A DNA stretch of 64,000 nt. Source: Ruminococcus sp. (lineage in GTDB: Bacteria; Bacillota; Clostridia; Oscillospirales; Ruminococcaceae). The translations under genes were made by a program, and so were the position numbers. The stretch lies in NCBI GenBank assembly GCA_021770655.1, contig JAETQO010000004.1, positions 50,287 to 114,286 of the forward strand. The letters are read 5' to 3'. Under the pieces are notes generated by a model. That model saw only the letters and a list, made by a program, of their open reading frames with translations, ran no database searches and was not told the DNA's origin. The stretch's first letter is position 1; each line of letters opens with the position of its first letter. This document shows positions 17,021 through 25,231 of this stretch, piece after piece.

Positions 17021-19894
17021 CTACGGCATAAGTCTGTTAATATCTCTTGGGAACAGTGACGTCTCTCTGATATTGTTCTTGTTTAGAAGCTTCATAAGAA
17101 GTCTTTCAAGACCGATTCCAAGACCGCCGTGAGGAGGAAGTCCGTACTTGTGCGCTTCAAGATAATTCTTGAAGTCGTCGGGATCAAGACCCTGCGCCTT
17201 CATCTTCTCGACCTGCTCGTTATAATCGTGGATTCTCTGTCCGCCGGAGGTTATTTCAAGACCTCTGAACAACAAATCGAACTTGTACGCCTCTCTTGGA
17301 TCTTCTCTTGAGTTCATAGCATAGAACGGAGGTTTCGATGACGGGAAATGCGTAACAAAAATGAAATCGGAATTGTACTTCTCTTTTGCGTACTTACCAA
17401 GATTAACCTCGTCCTCAGGATCAAGGTCGAATTTCTTTCCGCTTCCCTCTCCGCCTCTAAGAAGTTTTATAGCGTCGGCAAACTTGATTGACGGAACCTC
17501 AGTTATCTCTGGAACTTCGGCTTGAAGGATTTTTATTTCGTTCTGATAGTTTTTCTTAACGTACTCAAAAATGGATTTCAGCATTGCGATCTCCATTTTC
17601 ATAACGTCGTACATACTGTCAATATAGCCCATCTCAAAGTCAAGACCGATATACTCGTTGATATGTCTTGAGGTTGCGTGCTTTTCTGCTCTGTAAACCG
17701 GAGCGATCTCATAAACTCTGTCAAAATAAGCCACAGCCATCTGCTTATAGAACTGAGGAGACTGATTGAGGAACGCAGATTTTCCGAAGTAATCAAGGCG
17801 GAAAATATTTGCACCGCCTTCTGCGCCCTGAGCAACTATCTTAGGCGAGTGTATCTCAGTAAAGTTGTTGGCCTGCATAAATCTGTGCATTCCCTGTACA
17901 AGACCCTCCTGGAGCTTGAATATAGCCCTCTCATAAGGGTTTCTGAGGGATACCGCGCGGTTGTCGAGATTTACTTCGATAGTACAGTTAAGCTTACCCT
18001 GTGAAATTTTCAAAGGAAGCTCCGAGGCAGATGTGGAGATCAGCCTGATAGAAGTAAGCTCTATCTCAAGCCCGTTGAAATCTCTGGCGTTTTCCTTGAC
18101 AACGCCCTTAACGTTAACATAATAACCCTCTCTGAGTCCTTCGATAGAATCCTTACACTTATCGGCGGAATATACCGTCTGGAAAACGTTTCTTGAAGTT
18201 CTTACAACAACGAAAGCAATGCTTCCCATATTCTTTACCTTATGAACACAGCCTGAGAATTCGACCTCTTTGCCCATATTCGCCTGAGCGTCTTCCAGAG
18301 TAAATTCGGACTTGACGTTATCTGTAGTTACCATAAGCATATCGCCGTCGGAATAAGGCAGATATTTATTGTCGTTAACATAGGCGGTAAGCTTAGATGT
18401 GTCAATGACATTTTCCTTGGTATCCTGCTTTTCGGACGCAGTTCCGCCTGCACCGTCACAAAGAGATTTAAGCTTTTTTTCAAGGACCTCTTTGATAATC
18501 TTAGGAGTAGCCACGCCCTTTAATGCCTTTGTGCACTGCCCCATAATAAATCCGAACACCTTGGTTTCGCCGTTCTTATACTGCTCTGTCTGAGCGGCGT
18601 TAGCCTCAAGTATCTTATCGATCTCCTCTTCTACCTTAGCGGTATCAACTGTTATGAGCATACCCTTTTCCTTGGCAATGTCCATAGGCTTTCCGCCGTT
18701 TTCTACCATTGCTCTGAAAATTGCCTTAGCGTCGTTCTTTGATACCTTTTCAGTATCAGCCATTTCAACAAGCTGAGCAAATTCTTCCGGGGTAAAGGAA
18801 ATGTTGTTTACATCTATCTCGCCGAGGTTTACACGTCTCATAAACTCACCAAGAATGAATACCGAAACGCTCTTAGGATTATTGTAGCTCTCAATAGCCG
18901 ATTCAAAGAAATCTGATATTACCTTTGACTGAATAAGGATATTTGCATCGACCTCGGAAATTCCATAACTTTCAATATACTTCTTTTTTCTCTTGTTCGG
19001 AAGCTCAGGAAGCTTAGCCTTTATCTCTTCAAGCTGTCCGTCTGTAAGATTTACCTGCAAAATATCCGGCTCGGGGAAATAACGATAGTCGTTAGCGTTT
19101 TCCTTTGTACGCATGGAAGTAGTCTTATCTCTGTTAGCGTTATAACGCCTTGTTTCCTGAACGACTTTCTTTCCTGCCTCAAGGAGCAGCGCCTGTCTCT
19201 TTTCCTCGTACTTTATAGCACGTCCGACAGACTTTATTGAGTTGATGTTCTTTATCTCGGCACGGGTACCGAATTCCTTAGCATCAGGTCTCATAAGAGA
19301 AATATTTACATCGCATCTCAGAGAGCCCTGCTCCATTTTACAGTCGCATACGCCTGCATACTGCAAAAGCAAGGATATCTGCTCAACGAACGCCATAGCC
19401 TCTTCGGCTGAAGAAATATCCGGCTCGGTAACAATTTCTATCAGAGGGATTCCGCATCTGTTATAATCCGCCATTGAAACGCCGTTAAAATCGTCATGGA
19501 CAAGCTTTCCTGCATCCTCTTCAAGATGTATATGGTTGATTCTGATATTTTTCTTTACTCCGCCCACCTCTATCGGAACATATCCGGGACCTACGATCGG
19601 TCTGTAAAGCTGCGAGATCTGATATGCTTTCGGAAGGTCGGGATAGAAATAGTTCTTTCTGTCAAATACAGAGAACTTATTGATCTCGCAGTTAAGCGCA
19701 TAACCGGCTTTGACGGCATATTCTACCGCCTGCTGATTGATGACCGGCAGAGTTCCGGGCATACCCGTGCAGACAGGACAGCACCTGGTATTAGGCTCGC
19801 CGCCGAATTCGGCGGAACAGTTACAGAAAATTTTTGTTTTAGTAAGCAGCTCGGCATGGATTTCAAGACCGATGACAGTTTTCCATTTTTCCAT
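17021..19894 (-). CDS. gatB-aspS: GatB fused to archaeal-type aspartyl-tRNA synthetase
   Basis: A single 957-codon frame. Residues 1-478 are a complete amidotransferase subunit B: start KTVIGLEIHAEL, zinc ligands C24, C26, C38/C39 and C42, kinase-like core, and the C-terminal YqeY-like tail ending near EKKLKSL. After a linker (~479-530), residues ~531-957 are a short archaeal/eukaryal-type class II AspRS: OB-fold anticodon domain, motif 2 VYRAEKHATSRHINE (~733-747), motif 3 GGLGIGLERL (~923-932), no bacterial GAD insertion. His551 (GCVHKVK) occupies the position of Trp26 of the discriminating Thermococcus enzyme, by alignment from memory, so it is probably non-discriminating. It would charge tRNA-Asn with Asp and amidate it within one polypeptide plus GatA and GatC. 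AGGGAGG precedes the ATG. Confidence 0.93.
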   Translation of the reverse strand: MEKWKTVIGLEIHAELLTKTKIFCNCSAEFGGEPNTRCCPVCTGMPGTLPVINQQAVEYAVKAGYALNCEINKFSVFDRKNYFYPDLPKAYQISQLYRPIVGPGYVPIEVGGVKKNIRINHIHLEEDAGKLVHDDFNGVSMADYNRCGIPLIEIVTEPDISSAEEAMAFVEQISLLLQYAGVCDCKMEQGSLRCDVNISLMRPDAKEFGTRAEIKNINSIKSVGRAIKYEEKRQALLLEAGKKVVQETRRYNANRDKTTSMRTKENANDYRYFPEPDILQVNLTDGQLEEIKAKLPELPNKRKKKYIESYGISEVDANILIQSKVISDFFESAIESYNNPKSVSVFILGEFMRRVNLGEIDVNNISFTPEEFAQLVEMADTEKVSKNDAKAIFRAMVENGGKPMDIAKEKGMLITVDTAKVEEEIDKILEANAAQTEQYKNGETKVFGFIMGQCTKALKGVATPKIIKEVLEKKLKSLCDGAGGTASEKQDTKENVIDTSKLTAYVNDNKYLPYSDGDMLMVTTDNVKSEFTLEDAQANMGKEVEFSGCVHKVKNMGSIAFVVVRTSRNVFQTVYSADKCKDSIEGLREGYYVNVKGVVKENARDFNGLEIELTSIRLISTSASELPLKISQGKLNCTIEVNLDNRAVSLRNPYERAIFKLQEGLVQGMHRFMQANNFTEIHSPKIVAQGAEGGANIFRLDYFGKSAFLNQSPQFYKQMAVAYFDRVYEIAPVYRAEKHATSRHINEYIGLDFEMGYIDSMYDVMKMEIAMLKSIFEYVKKNYQNEIKILQAEVPEITEVPSIKFADAIKLLRGGEGSGKKFDLDPEDEVNLGKYAKEKYNSDFIFVTHFPSSKPPFYAMNSREDPREAYKFDLLFRGLEITSGGQRIHDYNEQVEKMKAQGLDPDDFKNYLEAHKYGLPPHGGLGIGLERLLMKLLNKNNIRETSLFPRDINRLMP

Positions 19895-19909
19895 TTGTCT
19901 CTTCCTCCC

Positions 19910-21358
19910 TTAAAGCTTTGGCGCAACAGGCGTAAAGCCCTTTTCGTATGCGTCTGCGACTTTGATAATAGTAGCCTCGTCAAATTTTCTTCCTATAACG
20001 GACATTCCGATAGGCATACCCTTTTTGTCATATCCGCAAGGAGTGGAAATTGCAGGAAGCCCTGCAATATTTACTGTAACAGTGCAAATATCCGCCTGAT
20101 ACATCTGAACAGGATCGGAAGTTTTTTCAGGACTGTATGCCACTGATGGAGTTGTCGGAGTAAGAATAACGTCGCACTTATCAAAAATATCGTTATATTC
20201 CTGTCTGATAAGCTGTCTCAGAGCAAGAGCCTTTCTGTAGTAAGCGTCGTAATATCCGCTTGAAAGGCAGTAGTTACCAAGAAGTATTCTTCTCTTGACT
20301 TCCTCTCCGAAGCCTTCTGAACGGGACTTGATAACAAGCTCCTCATAGCTGTCTGCCTTGGAAACTCTGTGACCGTATTTTATACCGTCATATCTGGACA
20401 GATTTGAAGCGGCCTCGGCGCAGGCGAGAAGATAATAACATGGTACCGCATATTTAAGCGAAGGCATAGAACACTCAACAATCTCTGCACCCATTGCCTT
20501 ATACTCGTCCGCCGCCTTTAATACAGCCGTCTTTACGTCCTCGTCAATACCGTCGCAAAAAAACTCCTTGGGCAGAGCAAATTTCATACCCTTTACCGAC
20601 TCGCCGATCTCAGCGGTAAAGTCGGGAACAGCATTCTTAGAGCTTGTGCCGTCGTGGGGATCATATCCGCAGATCTCGTTCAGAAGAATAGCGCAGTCGT
20701 GTGCGTCCTTACCTATCGAACCGATCTGATCGAGCGACGAGGCAAAAGCGACAAGACCGAATCTTGAAACTCTGCTATAGGTAGGCTTGATACCCGTTAC
20801 GCCGCAGAATGCCGCAGGCTGTCGGATAGATCCGCCTGTATCGGTACCGAGTGCCACAGGAGCAAGTCCTGCCGCAACGGCGGCCGCAGAGCCGCCCGAA
20901 GAACCGCCCGGAACACAACCCAAATCATACGGATTCTTAGTCTTTGCAAATGCAGAAGTCTGAGTCGAGCCACCCATTGCAAACTCGTCCATTGAAGTCT
21001 TACCAAGCATAACGATATTCTCAGCGTCAAGCTTTTCCATGACCGTTGCATTATACGGAGGAATAAAATTCTCCAGCATCTTAGACGCACAGGTCGTTTT
21101 AACTCCCTCTGTACATATATTATCCTTTACGGCAACGGGAATGCCCGTAAGGGCCTTGGATTCGCCCTTATCGATAACGGACTGAGCCTTTTCGGCCTGC
21201 TTGAGAGCTATATCCTCTGTAACAGTGATATAACTCTGAATTTTTCCGTCATATTGTTTTATCTTATCAAGATATGCTTTTGCAAGCTCAGCGGCAGAAA
21301 CCTGCCTATCGTCCAGAGCTTTTCGCATATCGCGGATTTTCATCGATGAAACGTCCAA
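19910..21358 (-). CDS. gatA: Asp/Glu-tRNA amidotransferase subunit A
   Basis: A 482-residue amidase-signature enzyme that hydrolyses glutamine and delivers ammonia to GatB for conversion of Asp-tRNA(Asn) or Glu-tRNA(Gln). The catalytic triad is visible: K78 (AVKDNI), S153 (GGSSGGS) and S177 (TGGSIRQ). The start is probably TTG at 21358, with GGAAGG 10 nt upstream and product MDVSSMKIRDMRKAL; ATG 21343 is the alternative but has only a weak GGA. The gatB-aspS ATG follows its stop after 15 nt. Part of the gatC-gatA-gatB/aspS operon. Confidence 0.95.
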   Translation of the reverse strand: MDVSSMKIRDMRKALDDRQVSAAELAKAYLDKIKQYDGKIQSYITVTEDIALKQAEKAQSVIDKGESKALTGIPVAVKDNICTEGVKTTCASKMLENFIPPYNATVMEKLDAENIVMLGKTSMDEFAMGGSTQTSAFAKTKNPYDLGCVPGGSSGGSAAAVAAGLAPVALGTDTGGSIRQPAAFCGVTGIKPTYSRVSRFGLVAFASSLDQIGSIGKDAHDCAILLNEICGYDPHDGTSSKNAVPDFTAEIGESVKGMKFALPKEFFCDGIDEDVKTAVLKAADEYKAMGAEIVECSMPSLKYAVPCYYLLACAEAASNLSRYDGIKYGHRVSKADSYEELVIKSRSEGFGEEVKRRILLGNYCLSSGYYDAYYRKALALRQLIRQEYNDIFDKCDVILTPTTPSVAYSPEKTSDPVQMYQADICTVTVNIAGLPAISTPCGYDKKGMPIGMSVIGRKFDEATIIKVADAYEKGFTPVAPKL

Positions 21359-21384
21359 ATTTCACACTACCTTCCATTAATTAT

Positions 21385-21663
21385 TTATTCCACTACCTTA
21401 GGAACTACAAAGCAATTATTGGTATTAACGGCGTTCTGAAGAACCTTTGACGTAGGCATCGATTCAGCCTGCACGTCCTCCCGCAAGTCGTTAAGATAAA
21501 CATCGTGATTATCCTTTAGATCGTCATAGGTAATGTTGATTTCCTTAACGGTATCCATAAGATCAATAATATCAGTCATCTCATTTGCCGTTTTCGCAAG
21601 CTCTCCCTCGGAATATTCAAGCTTACTAAGCTCGGCTAGGTATTTAACCATATCCAAATCCAT
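21385..21663 (-). CDS. gatC: Asp/Glu-tRNA amidotransferase subunit C
   Basis: A 92-residue GatC, the small subunit that wraps around and stabilises the GatA-GatB interface. It has the family pattern VKYLAELSKLEYSEGELAKTANEMTDIIDLMDTVKEI followed by LREDV and a C-terminal NCFVVPKVVE. ATG 21663 is chosen over 21708 because AGGG lies 8 nt upstream and the product length then matches the family. First gene of the operon, with a strong promoter at 21720-21748. Confidence 0.92.
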   Translation of the reverse strand: MDLDMVKYLAELSKLEYSEGELAKTANEMTDIIDLMDTVKEINITYDDLKDNHDVYLNDLREDVQAESMPTSKVLQNAVNTNNCFVVPKVVE

Positions 21664-21719
21664 ATACAATCCCTGCCCTTTCTTAATATTAGGTGCAGAA
21701 CACACCAATTCAATTTAAT

Positions 21720-21748
21720 ATTATACTACATTTCCGGATAATTTGCAA
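21720..21748 (-). promoter_or_regulatory. Vegetative promoter of the gatCAB-aspS operon
   Basis: On the minus strand: TTGCAA (21743-21748), 17-bp spacer, TATAAT (21720-21725), about 55 nt before gatC. No T-box-like leader is seen. Confidence 0.8.
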
Positions 21749-21819
21749 GCAAAAAACGCAATAATTCCAATTTTTTTAATATTTAAAACCGACTCATTTC
21801 AATATTTCCGGTTTGCTCA

Positions 21820-21860
21820 CAAAAAAAGAGCAAAATCCACAGAGAATATCCCTGTGGATC
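21820..21860 (-). terminator. Terminator after lysA
   Basis: On the minus strand, ATCCACAG pairs with CTGTGGAT (21835-21859), followed by TTTTGCTCTTTTTTT. Confidence 0.85.
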
Positions 21861-21869
21861 TAAGCGTCA

Positions 21870-23144
21870 TTACTTATTATTCTTTATATATTTATCAAAA
21901 ATATCCGTGAAATCAAAAGTTGCAAAATAATCTGCCGGAGTTTCCGCACGTCTTATCATTTCAAAAGAGCCGTCCTCATGGAGAAGTATCTCCGCAGAAC
22001 GAAGCTTTCCGTTATAATTGTATCCCATAGAAAATCCGTGCGCACCGGTATCGTGAATTACCAGAATATCGCCTGTATCGATCTGAGGAAGCATTCTGTC
22101 AACGGCAAACTTATCATTGTTCTCGCAAAGTCCGCCTGTGACGTCGTACTTATGATCGCAGGGAGCATTTTCCTTTCCGAGAACAGTTATATGATGATAT
22201 GCGCCGTACATTGCAGGCCGCATAAGATTGCAGGCGCAAGCGTCAAGTCCTGCGTACTCCTTATATGTATGTTTATGATGAGTACAGGTCGCAACAAGGT
22301 GACCGAAAGGCGCAAGCATATATCTGCCAAGCTCGGTAAAGATAGCGACATCACCGAGACCTGCGGGAATCATAATATCCTCAAAAGCCTTGCGAACGCC
22401 CTCGCCGATAGCAAAGATGTCGTTCTGCGGCTTGTCCGGCTCATACGCTATACCTACTCCACCTGAGAGATTGACAAACTTGATGTCTGCCCCGGTCTTT
22501 TCGTGAAGTTCAACAGCAAGCTCAAAAAGTATCCTTGCAAGCTTCGGATAATATGCGTTTGATACCGTATTTGAAGCAAGGAACGCATGGATACCGAAAT
22601 GCTTTGCGCCCTTTTGCTGTAAAATCTTAAATCCCTCAAAAAGCTGTTCTCTTGTAAATCCGTATTTTGCCTCGCCGGGGTTATCCATTATCTGAGTCTC
22701 TATCTCAAAATGTCCGCCCGGATTGAAACGGCAGCAGATAGTTTCGGGAATCCCGCAAAGCTCGTCAAGATAATCAATATGCGTAAAATCGTCAAGATTT
22801 ATATATGCACCAAGCTCTCTTGCCTTAAGAAAATCATCCTTCGGAGTAACATTGGAGGAAAACATTATATCACTGCCCTTAAAACCGCAGCACTCGCTCA
22901 TCATAAGCTCCGTAAGCGACGAACAGTCAACTCCGCAGCCCTCCTCCTGAAGAATTTTCAGGATAAACGGATTAGGCGTAGCCTTTACCGCAAAATATTC
23001 TTTGAAACCTTTATTCCAGCTGAAAGCCTTTTGGAGATCTCTTGCTCTCTGTCTTATGCCCTTCTCGTCATAAATATGAAAAGGCGTAGGGAACTTTTTA
23101 ATAATTTCTTCTGCTTTTTCTTTTGTTATAAACGGTGTTTTCAT
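21870..23144 (-). CDS. lysA: Diaminopimelate decarboxylase-like PLP enzyme
   Basis: A 424-residue fold-III PLP-dependent decarboxylase. The PLP-binding Lys is in YFAVKATPNP (residue ~54). Other family features: NPGGHFE, GIHAFLASN, VNLSGGVGIAYEP, the phosphate-binding EGVRKAF...TELGRYM, and CENNDKFAVDR near the active site. It is expected to make lysine from meso-diaminopimelate in the cytosol; related enzymes acting on ornithine, arginine or carboxynorspermidine cannot be fully excluded, though the specificity loop resembles LysA. Monocistronic: terminator directly downstream and no gene immediately upstream. AAGGATTGAG precedes the ATG. Confidence 0.85.
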   Translation of the reverse strand: MKTPFITKEKAEEIIKKFPTPFHIYDEKGIRQRARDLQKAFSWNKGFKEYFAVKATPNPFILKILQEEGCGVDCSSLTELMMSECCGFKGSDIMFSSNVTPKDDFLKARELGAYINLDDFTHIDYLDELCGIPETICCRFNPGGHFEIETQIMDNPGEAKYGFTREQLFEGFKILQQKGAKHFGIHAFLASNTVSNAYYPKLARILFELAVELHEKTGADIKFVNLSGGVGIAYEPDKPQNDIFAIGEGVRKAFEDIMIPAGLGDVAIFTELGRYMLAPFGHLVATCTHHKHTYKEYAGLDACACNLMRPAMYGAYHHITVLGKENAPCDHKYDVTGGLCENNDKFAVDRMLPQIDTGDILVIHDTGAHGFSMGYNYNGKLRSAEILLHEDGSFEMIRRAETPADYFATFDFTDIFDKYIKNNK

Positions 23145-23336
23145 TATATCTCAATCCTTTATTAATAATGTATTATGTTATAAAAATACATAATTATCAT
23201 AACATCATTACCCACATTAGTCAAGAGTAAATCCCGATTTTTTTGACTTTTGCATTATTTCTTGTTAATTTTGACACACCGTGCCTCCCCTGTCCGCAAC
23301 TTTAAGTCTAAAAAGCACAAAATTTATTGATTTCTA

Positions 23337-23365
23337 TTGATTTATTGCAAAAACGGGTATATAAT
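23337..23365 (+). promoter_or_regulatory. Promoter of the LCP gene
   Basis: TTGATT (23337-23342), 17-bp spacer, TATAAT (23360-23365), 49 nt before the start codon. The rest of the 270-nt gap between lysA and this gene shows nothing recognisable. Confidence 0.7.
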
Positions 23366-23414
23366 ATACAATAAATAGTAAAATGCCGATTCAATGAATT
23401 CAGGAGGGAATCTG

Positions 23415-24683
23415 ATGAGCAATAATAAAGACCAGTCCATAGAATCCATAATTGCCGAAACTATGGAAAAGAAAAAAACAACAGCGAATGAACAAGATCG
23501 GAAACCGAATACCACCGATAAACCAGCTTCGCCGAAAGCGCCTGTTCGGGAAGATAAAAATCACACTGCGCCTAAAACCGAAAACAAGCCTAAAGCGACT
23601 GAAAAGAAAGATAACAAAACCTCTAAGAAAAAAATGAGCAAGAAAAAGAAAGCGCTTATAATAATCCTCATAATACTGCTGATAGTTGGCGCTGTTATTG
23701 GCGCAGGCTTGGCTGTCATATACCACTACATCAATAAAATCCATATTGTTCCCGAGGCAAGCAGTTATGAGATACTTGAGTCTATCGAGCCTGATGATGA
23801 CGTTACATCTGAACCGGATTCTCCAAAAGAGGATATTGACGCTGTTGAGGACGCGATAAAAGATAACATGGAAAACAATGCTATCGATATTATGAAAGAC
23901 AAAGACGTTCTGAATGTCCTGCTTATCGGTACGGACGCAAGGGACAACAGTTCAAGAGGCCGTTCCGACAGCATGATATTAGTATCTATAAACAAAAAAA
24001 CCGAAAAGGTCGTTATGACCTCGTTCCTCAGAGATATTTACCTTTCTATTCCGGGCGTAGAATCAACAAGACTTAATCACTCCTACGCATACGGAGGCCC
24101 TGATCTGCTTATCGACACGCTGGAACAGAACTTTAAGATCGAGATCAACAAATATGTTCAGGTAAACTTCTTCTCGTTTACAACAGTTGTGGACTCTGTA
24201 GGCGGAGTTGAAATAAACGTTACCGACGACGAAGTGCAATATATCAACAGTTACCTTAACGAGATAAATTCACTTGAAGGCAGACCGGCAAACGAGGGCA
24301 AGCTTTCCCAAGGCGGCACTTACACTCTTGACGGCGCTCAGGCTCTTGCATATTCAAGAATAAGATATATCGGCACGGACTTTGCAAGAACCGACAGACA
24401 GAGAACCGTTCTTGAAAAGATAATTGAAAAGATGAAGGATATGAGTATTACGGAAATGAATGATCTGCTTGACACGCTCCTTCCTAATGTAACCACAAAT
24501 CTGCAAAAAGACGAAATATTCTCGCTTATCCTAAATTCTGCGTCCTATCTCGGATATGACCGTGAACAATGCAGAGTTCCTGCAGACAACACCTGGCAGA
24601 ATCTTACCATCAGAGGCATGAGCGTTCTCGGTATTGATTTTGACGCAAACATTGATTATATCAGAGAAAATATTTACGAATAA
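23415..24683 (+). CDS. LytR-CpsA-Psr (LCP) family glycopolymer ligase
   Basis: A 422-residue membrane protein that attaches anionic glycopolymers to peptidoglycan. It has an unusually long, Lys/Pro/Thr-rich cytoplasmic tail (~1-78), one transmembrane helix (ALIIILIILLIVGAVIGAGLAVIYHYI), an acidic spacer (~110-155), and the extracellular LCP domain from ~165 with NVLLIGTDARD, GRSDSMILVSIN, TSFLRDIYLSIP, RLNHSYAYGG and FARTDRQRTVLEKI. Conserved Arg and Asp residues that bind the lipid pyrophosphate are present. ATG 23415 follows AGGAGG by 7 nt. Single gene with its own promoter and terminator. Confidence 0.92.
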   Translation: MSNNKDQSIESIIAETMEKKKTTANEQDRKPNTTDKPASPKAPVREDKNHTAPKTENKPKATEKKDNKTSKKKMSKKKKALIIILIILLIVGAVIGAGLAVIYHYINKIHIVPEASSYEILESIEPDDDVTSEPDSPKEDIDAVEDAIKDNMENNAIDIMKDKDVLNVLLIGTDARDNSSRGRSDSMILVSINKKTEKVVMTSFLRDIYLSIPGVESTRLNHSYAYGGPDLLIDTLEQNFKIEINKYVQVNFFSFTTVVDSVGGVEINVTDDEVQYINSYLNEINSLEGRPANEGKLSQGGTYTLDGAQALAYSRIRYIGTDFARTDRQRTVLEKIIEKMKDMSITEMNDLLDTLLPNVTTNLQKDEIFSLILNSASYLGYDREQCRVPADNTWQNLTIRGMSVLGIDFDANIDYIRENIYE

Positions 24684-24700
24684 TAAGCGTAAGCTTCCTG

Positions 24701-24728
24701 CGGGCGGAAATTATTCCGCCCGTTTTGC
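24701..24728 (+). terminator. Terminator after the LCP gene
   Basis: CGGGCGGAA pairs with TTCCGCCCG (24701-24722), followed by TTTTGCTT. Confidence 0.8.
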
Positions 24729-24763
24729 TTGCCCGAAAGGTAAAATACGCTTATTTACTTCAG

Positions 24764-24899
24764 GGAAATCAATTTTCAAAATATTAAATCGGGAAAAGAC
24801 GATATTATGTTTAAATTACAATAATTATCTGTATATCTTCCCCGCCGTACGGCGGGAAAGATATACAGAAACAAGCTCTTTATGTAAAAATTGATTTCC
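24764..24899. repeat. Family III inverted-repeat element with central palindrome
   Basis: Perfect 13-bp inverted termini (GGAAATCAATTTT at 24764-24776, AAAATTGATTTCC at 24887-24899) enclose a 40-bp near-perfect palindrome (24829-24868; one mismatched pair) with a CCCGCCGTACGGCGGG core. Together it looks like a small non-coding mobile element. A sequence at 15091-15110, before the two-component system, resembles one terminus. Confidence 0.6.
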
Positions 24900-24920
24900 G
24901 TGTATTTACTTTTATTACTA

Positions 24921-24949
24921 TTGCCATTTTTGCATAAGTGTGCTATAAT
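24921..24949 (+). promoter_or_regulatory. Promoter of the DUF951 gene
   Basis: TTGCCA (24921-24926), 17-bp spacer, TATAAT (24944-24949), 36 nt before the ATG. Confidence 0.8.
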
Positions 24950-24985
24950 AATTAAGTATGAATTTATGAAAGGAATGTGGTGCAG

Positions 24986-25174
24986 ATGGACATTATCAAG
25001 GGCGATATTCTGGTTATGAAGAAAAATCACCCCTGCGGCAGCAACAAAATGCTTGTTCTGCGTTCGGGAATGGATTTCAAGCTGCGCTGCGAGGGCTGCG
25101 GCAGAGAATTTATGATAGTTCGGAGCAAAGCGGAAAAGAATGTAAAAACCGTTATAAGAGAGGCTGAATCATAG
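24986..25174 (+). CDS. DUF951 domain-containing small protein
   Basis: A 62-residue protein with the DUF951 pattern: GDILVMKKNHPCGSNKMLVLRSGMDFKLRCEGCGREFMIVRS. The Cys residues (HPCG and CEGCG) could bind zinc. DUF951 proteins are small, conserved in Firmicutes, and of unknown function, often near mechanosensitive channel, prfA or ychF genes. ATG 24986 is preferred to the GTG codons at 24977/24980 because AAAGGA ends at 24974. It has its own promoter and precedes prfA by 57 nt, so it may begin the prfA operon. Confidence 0.85.
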   Translation: MDIIKGDILVMKKNHPCGSNKMLVLRSGMDFKLRCEGCGREFMIVRSKAEKNVKTVIREAES

Positions 25175-25231
25175 CTGCGCTTGTTTTCAAATCAAACAGA
25201 TCCCAAATTTATAATGTAAGGAGAAATATTT

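Noticed and set aside
21664..21760. T-box riboswitch before gatCAB-aspS
   Set aside because: The leader from the predicted start to gatC is only about 50 nt and lacks a T-box sequence or a terminator/antiterminator pair.
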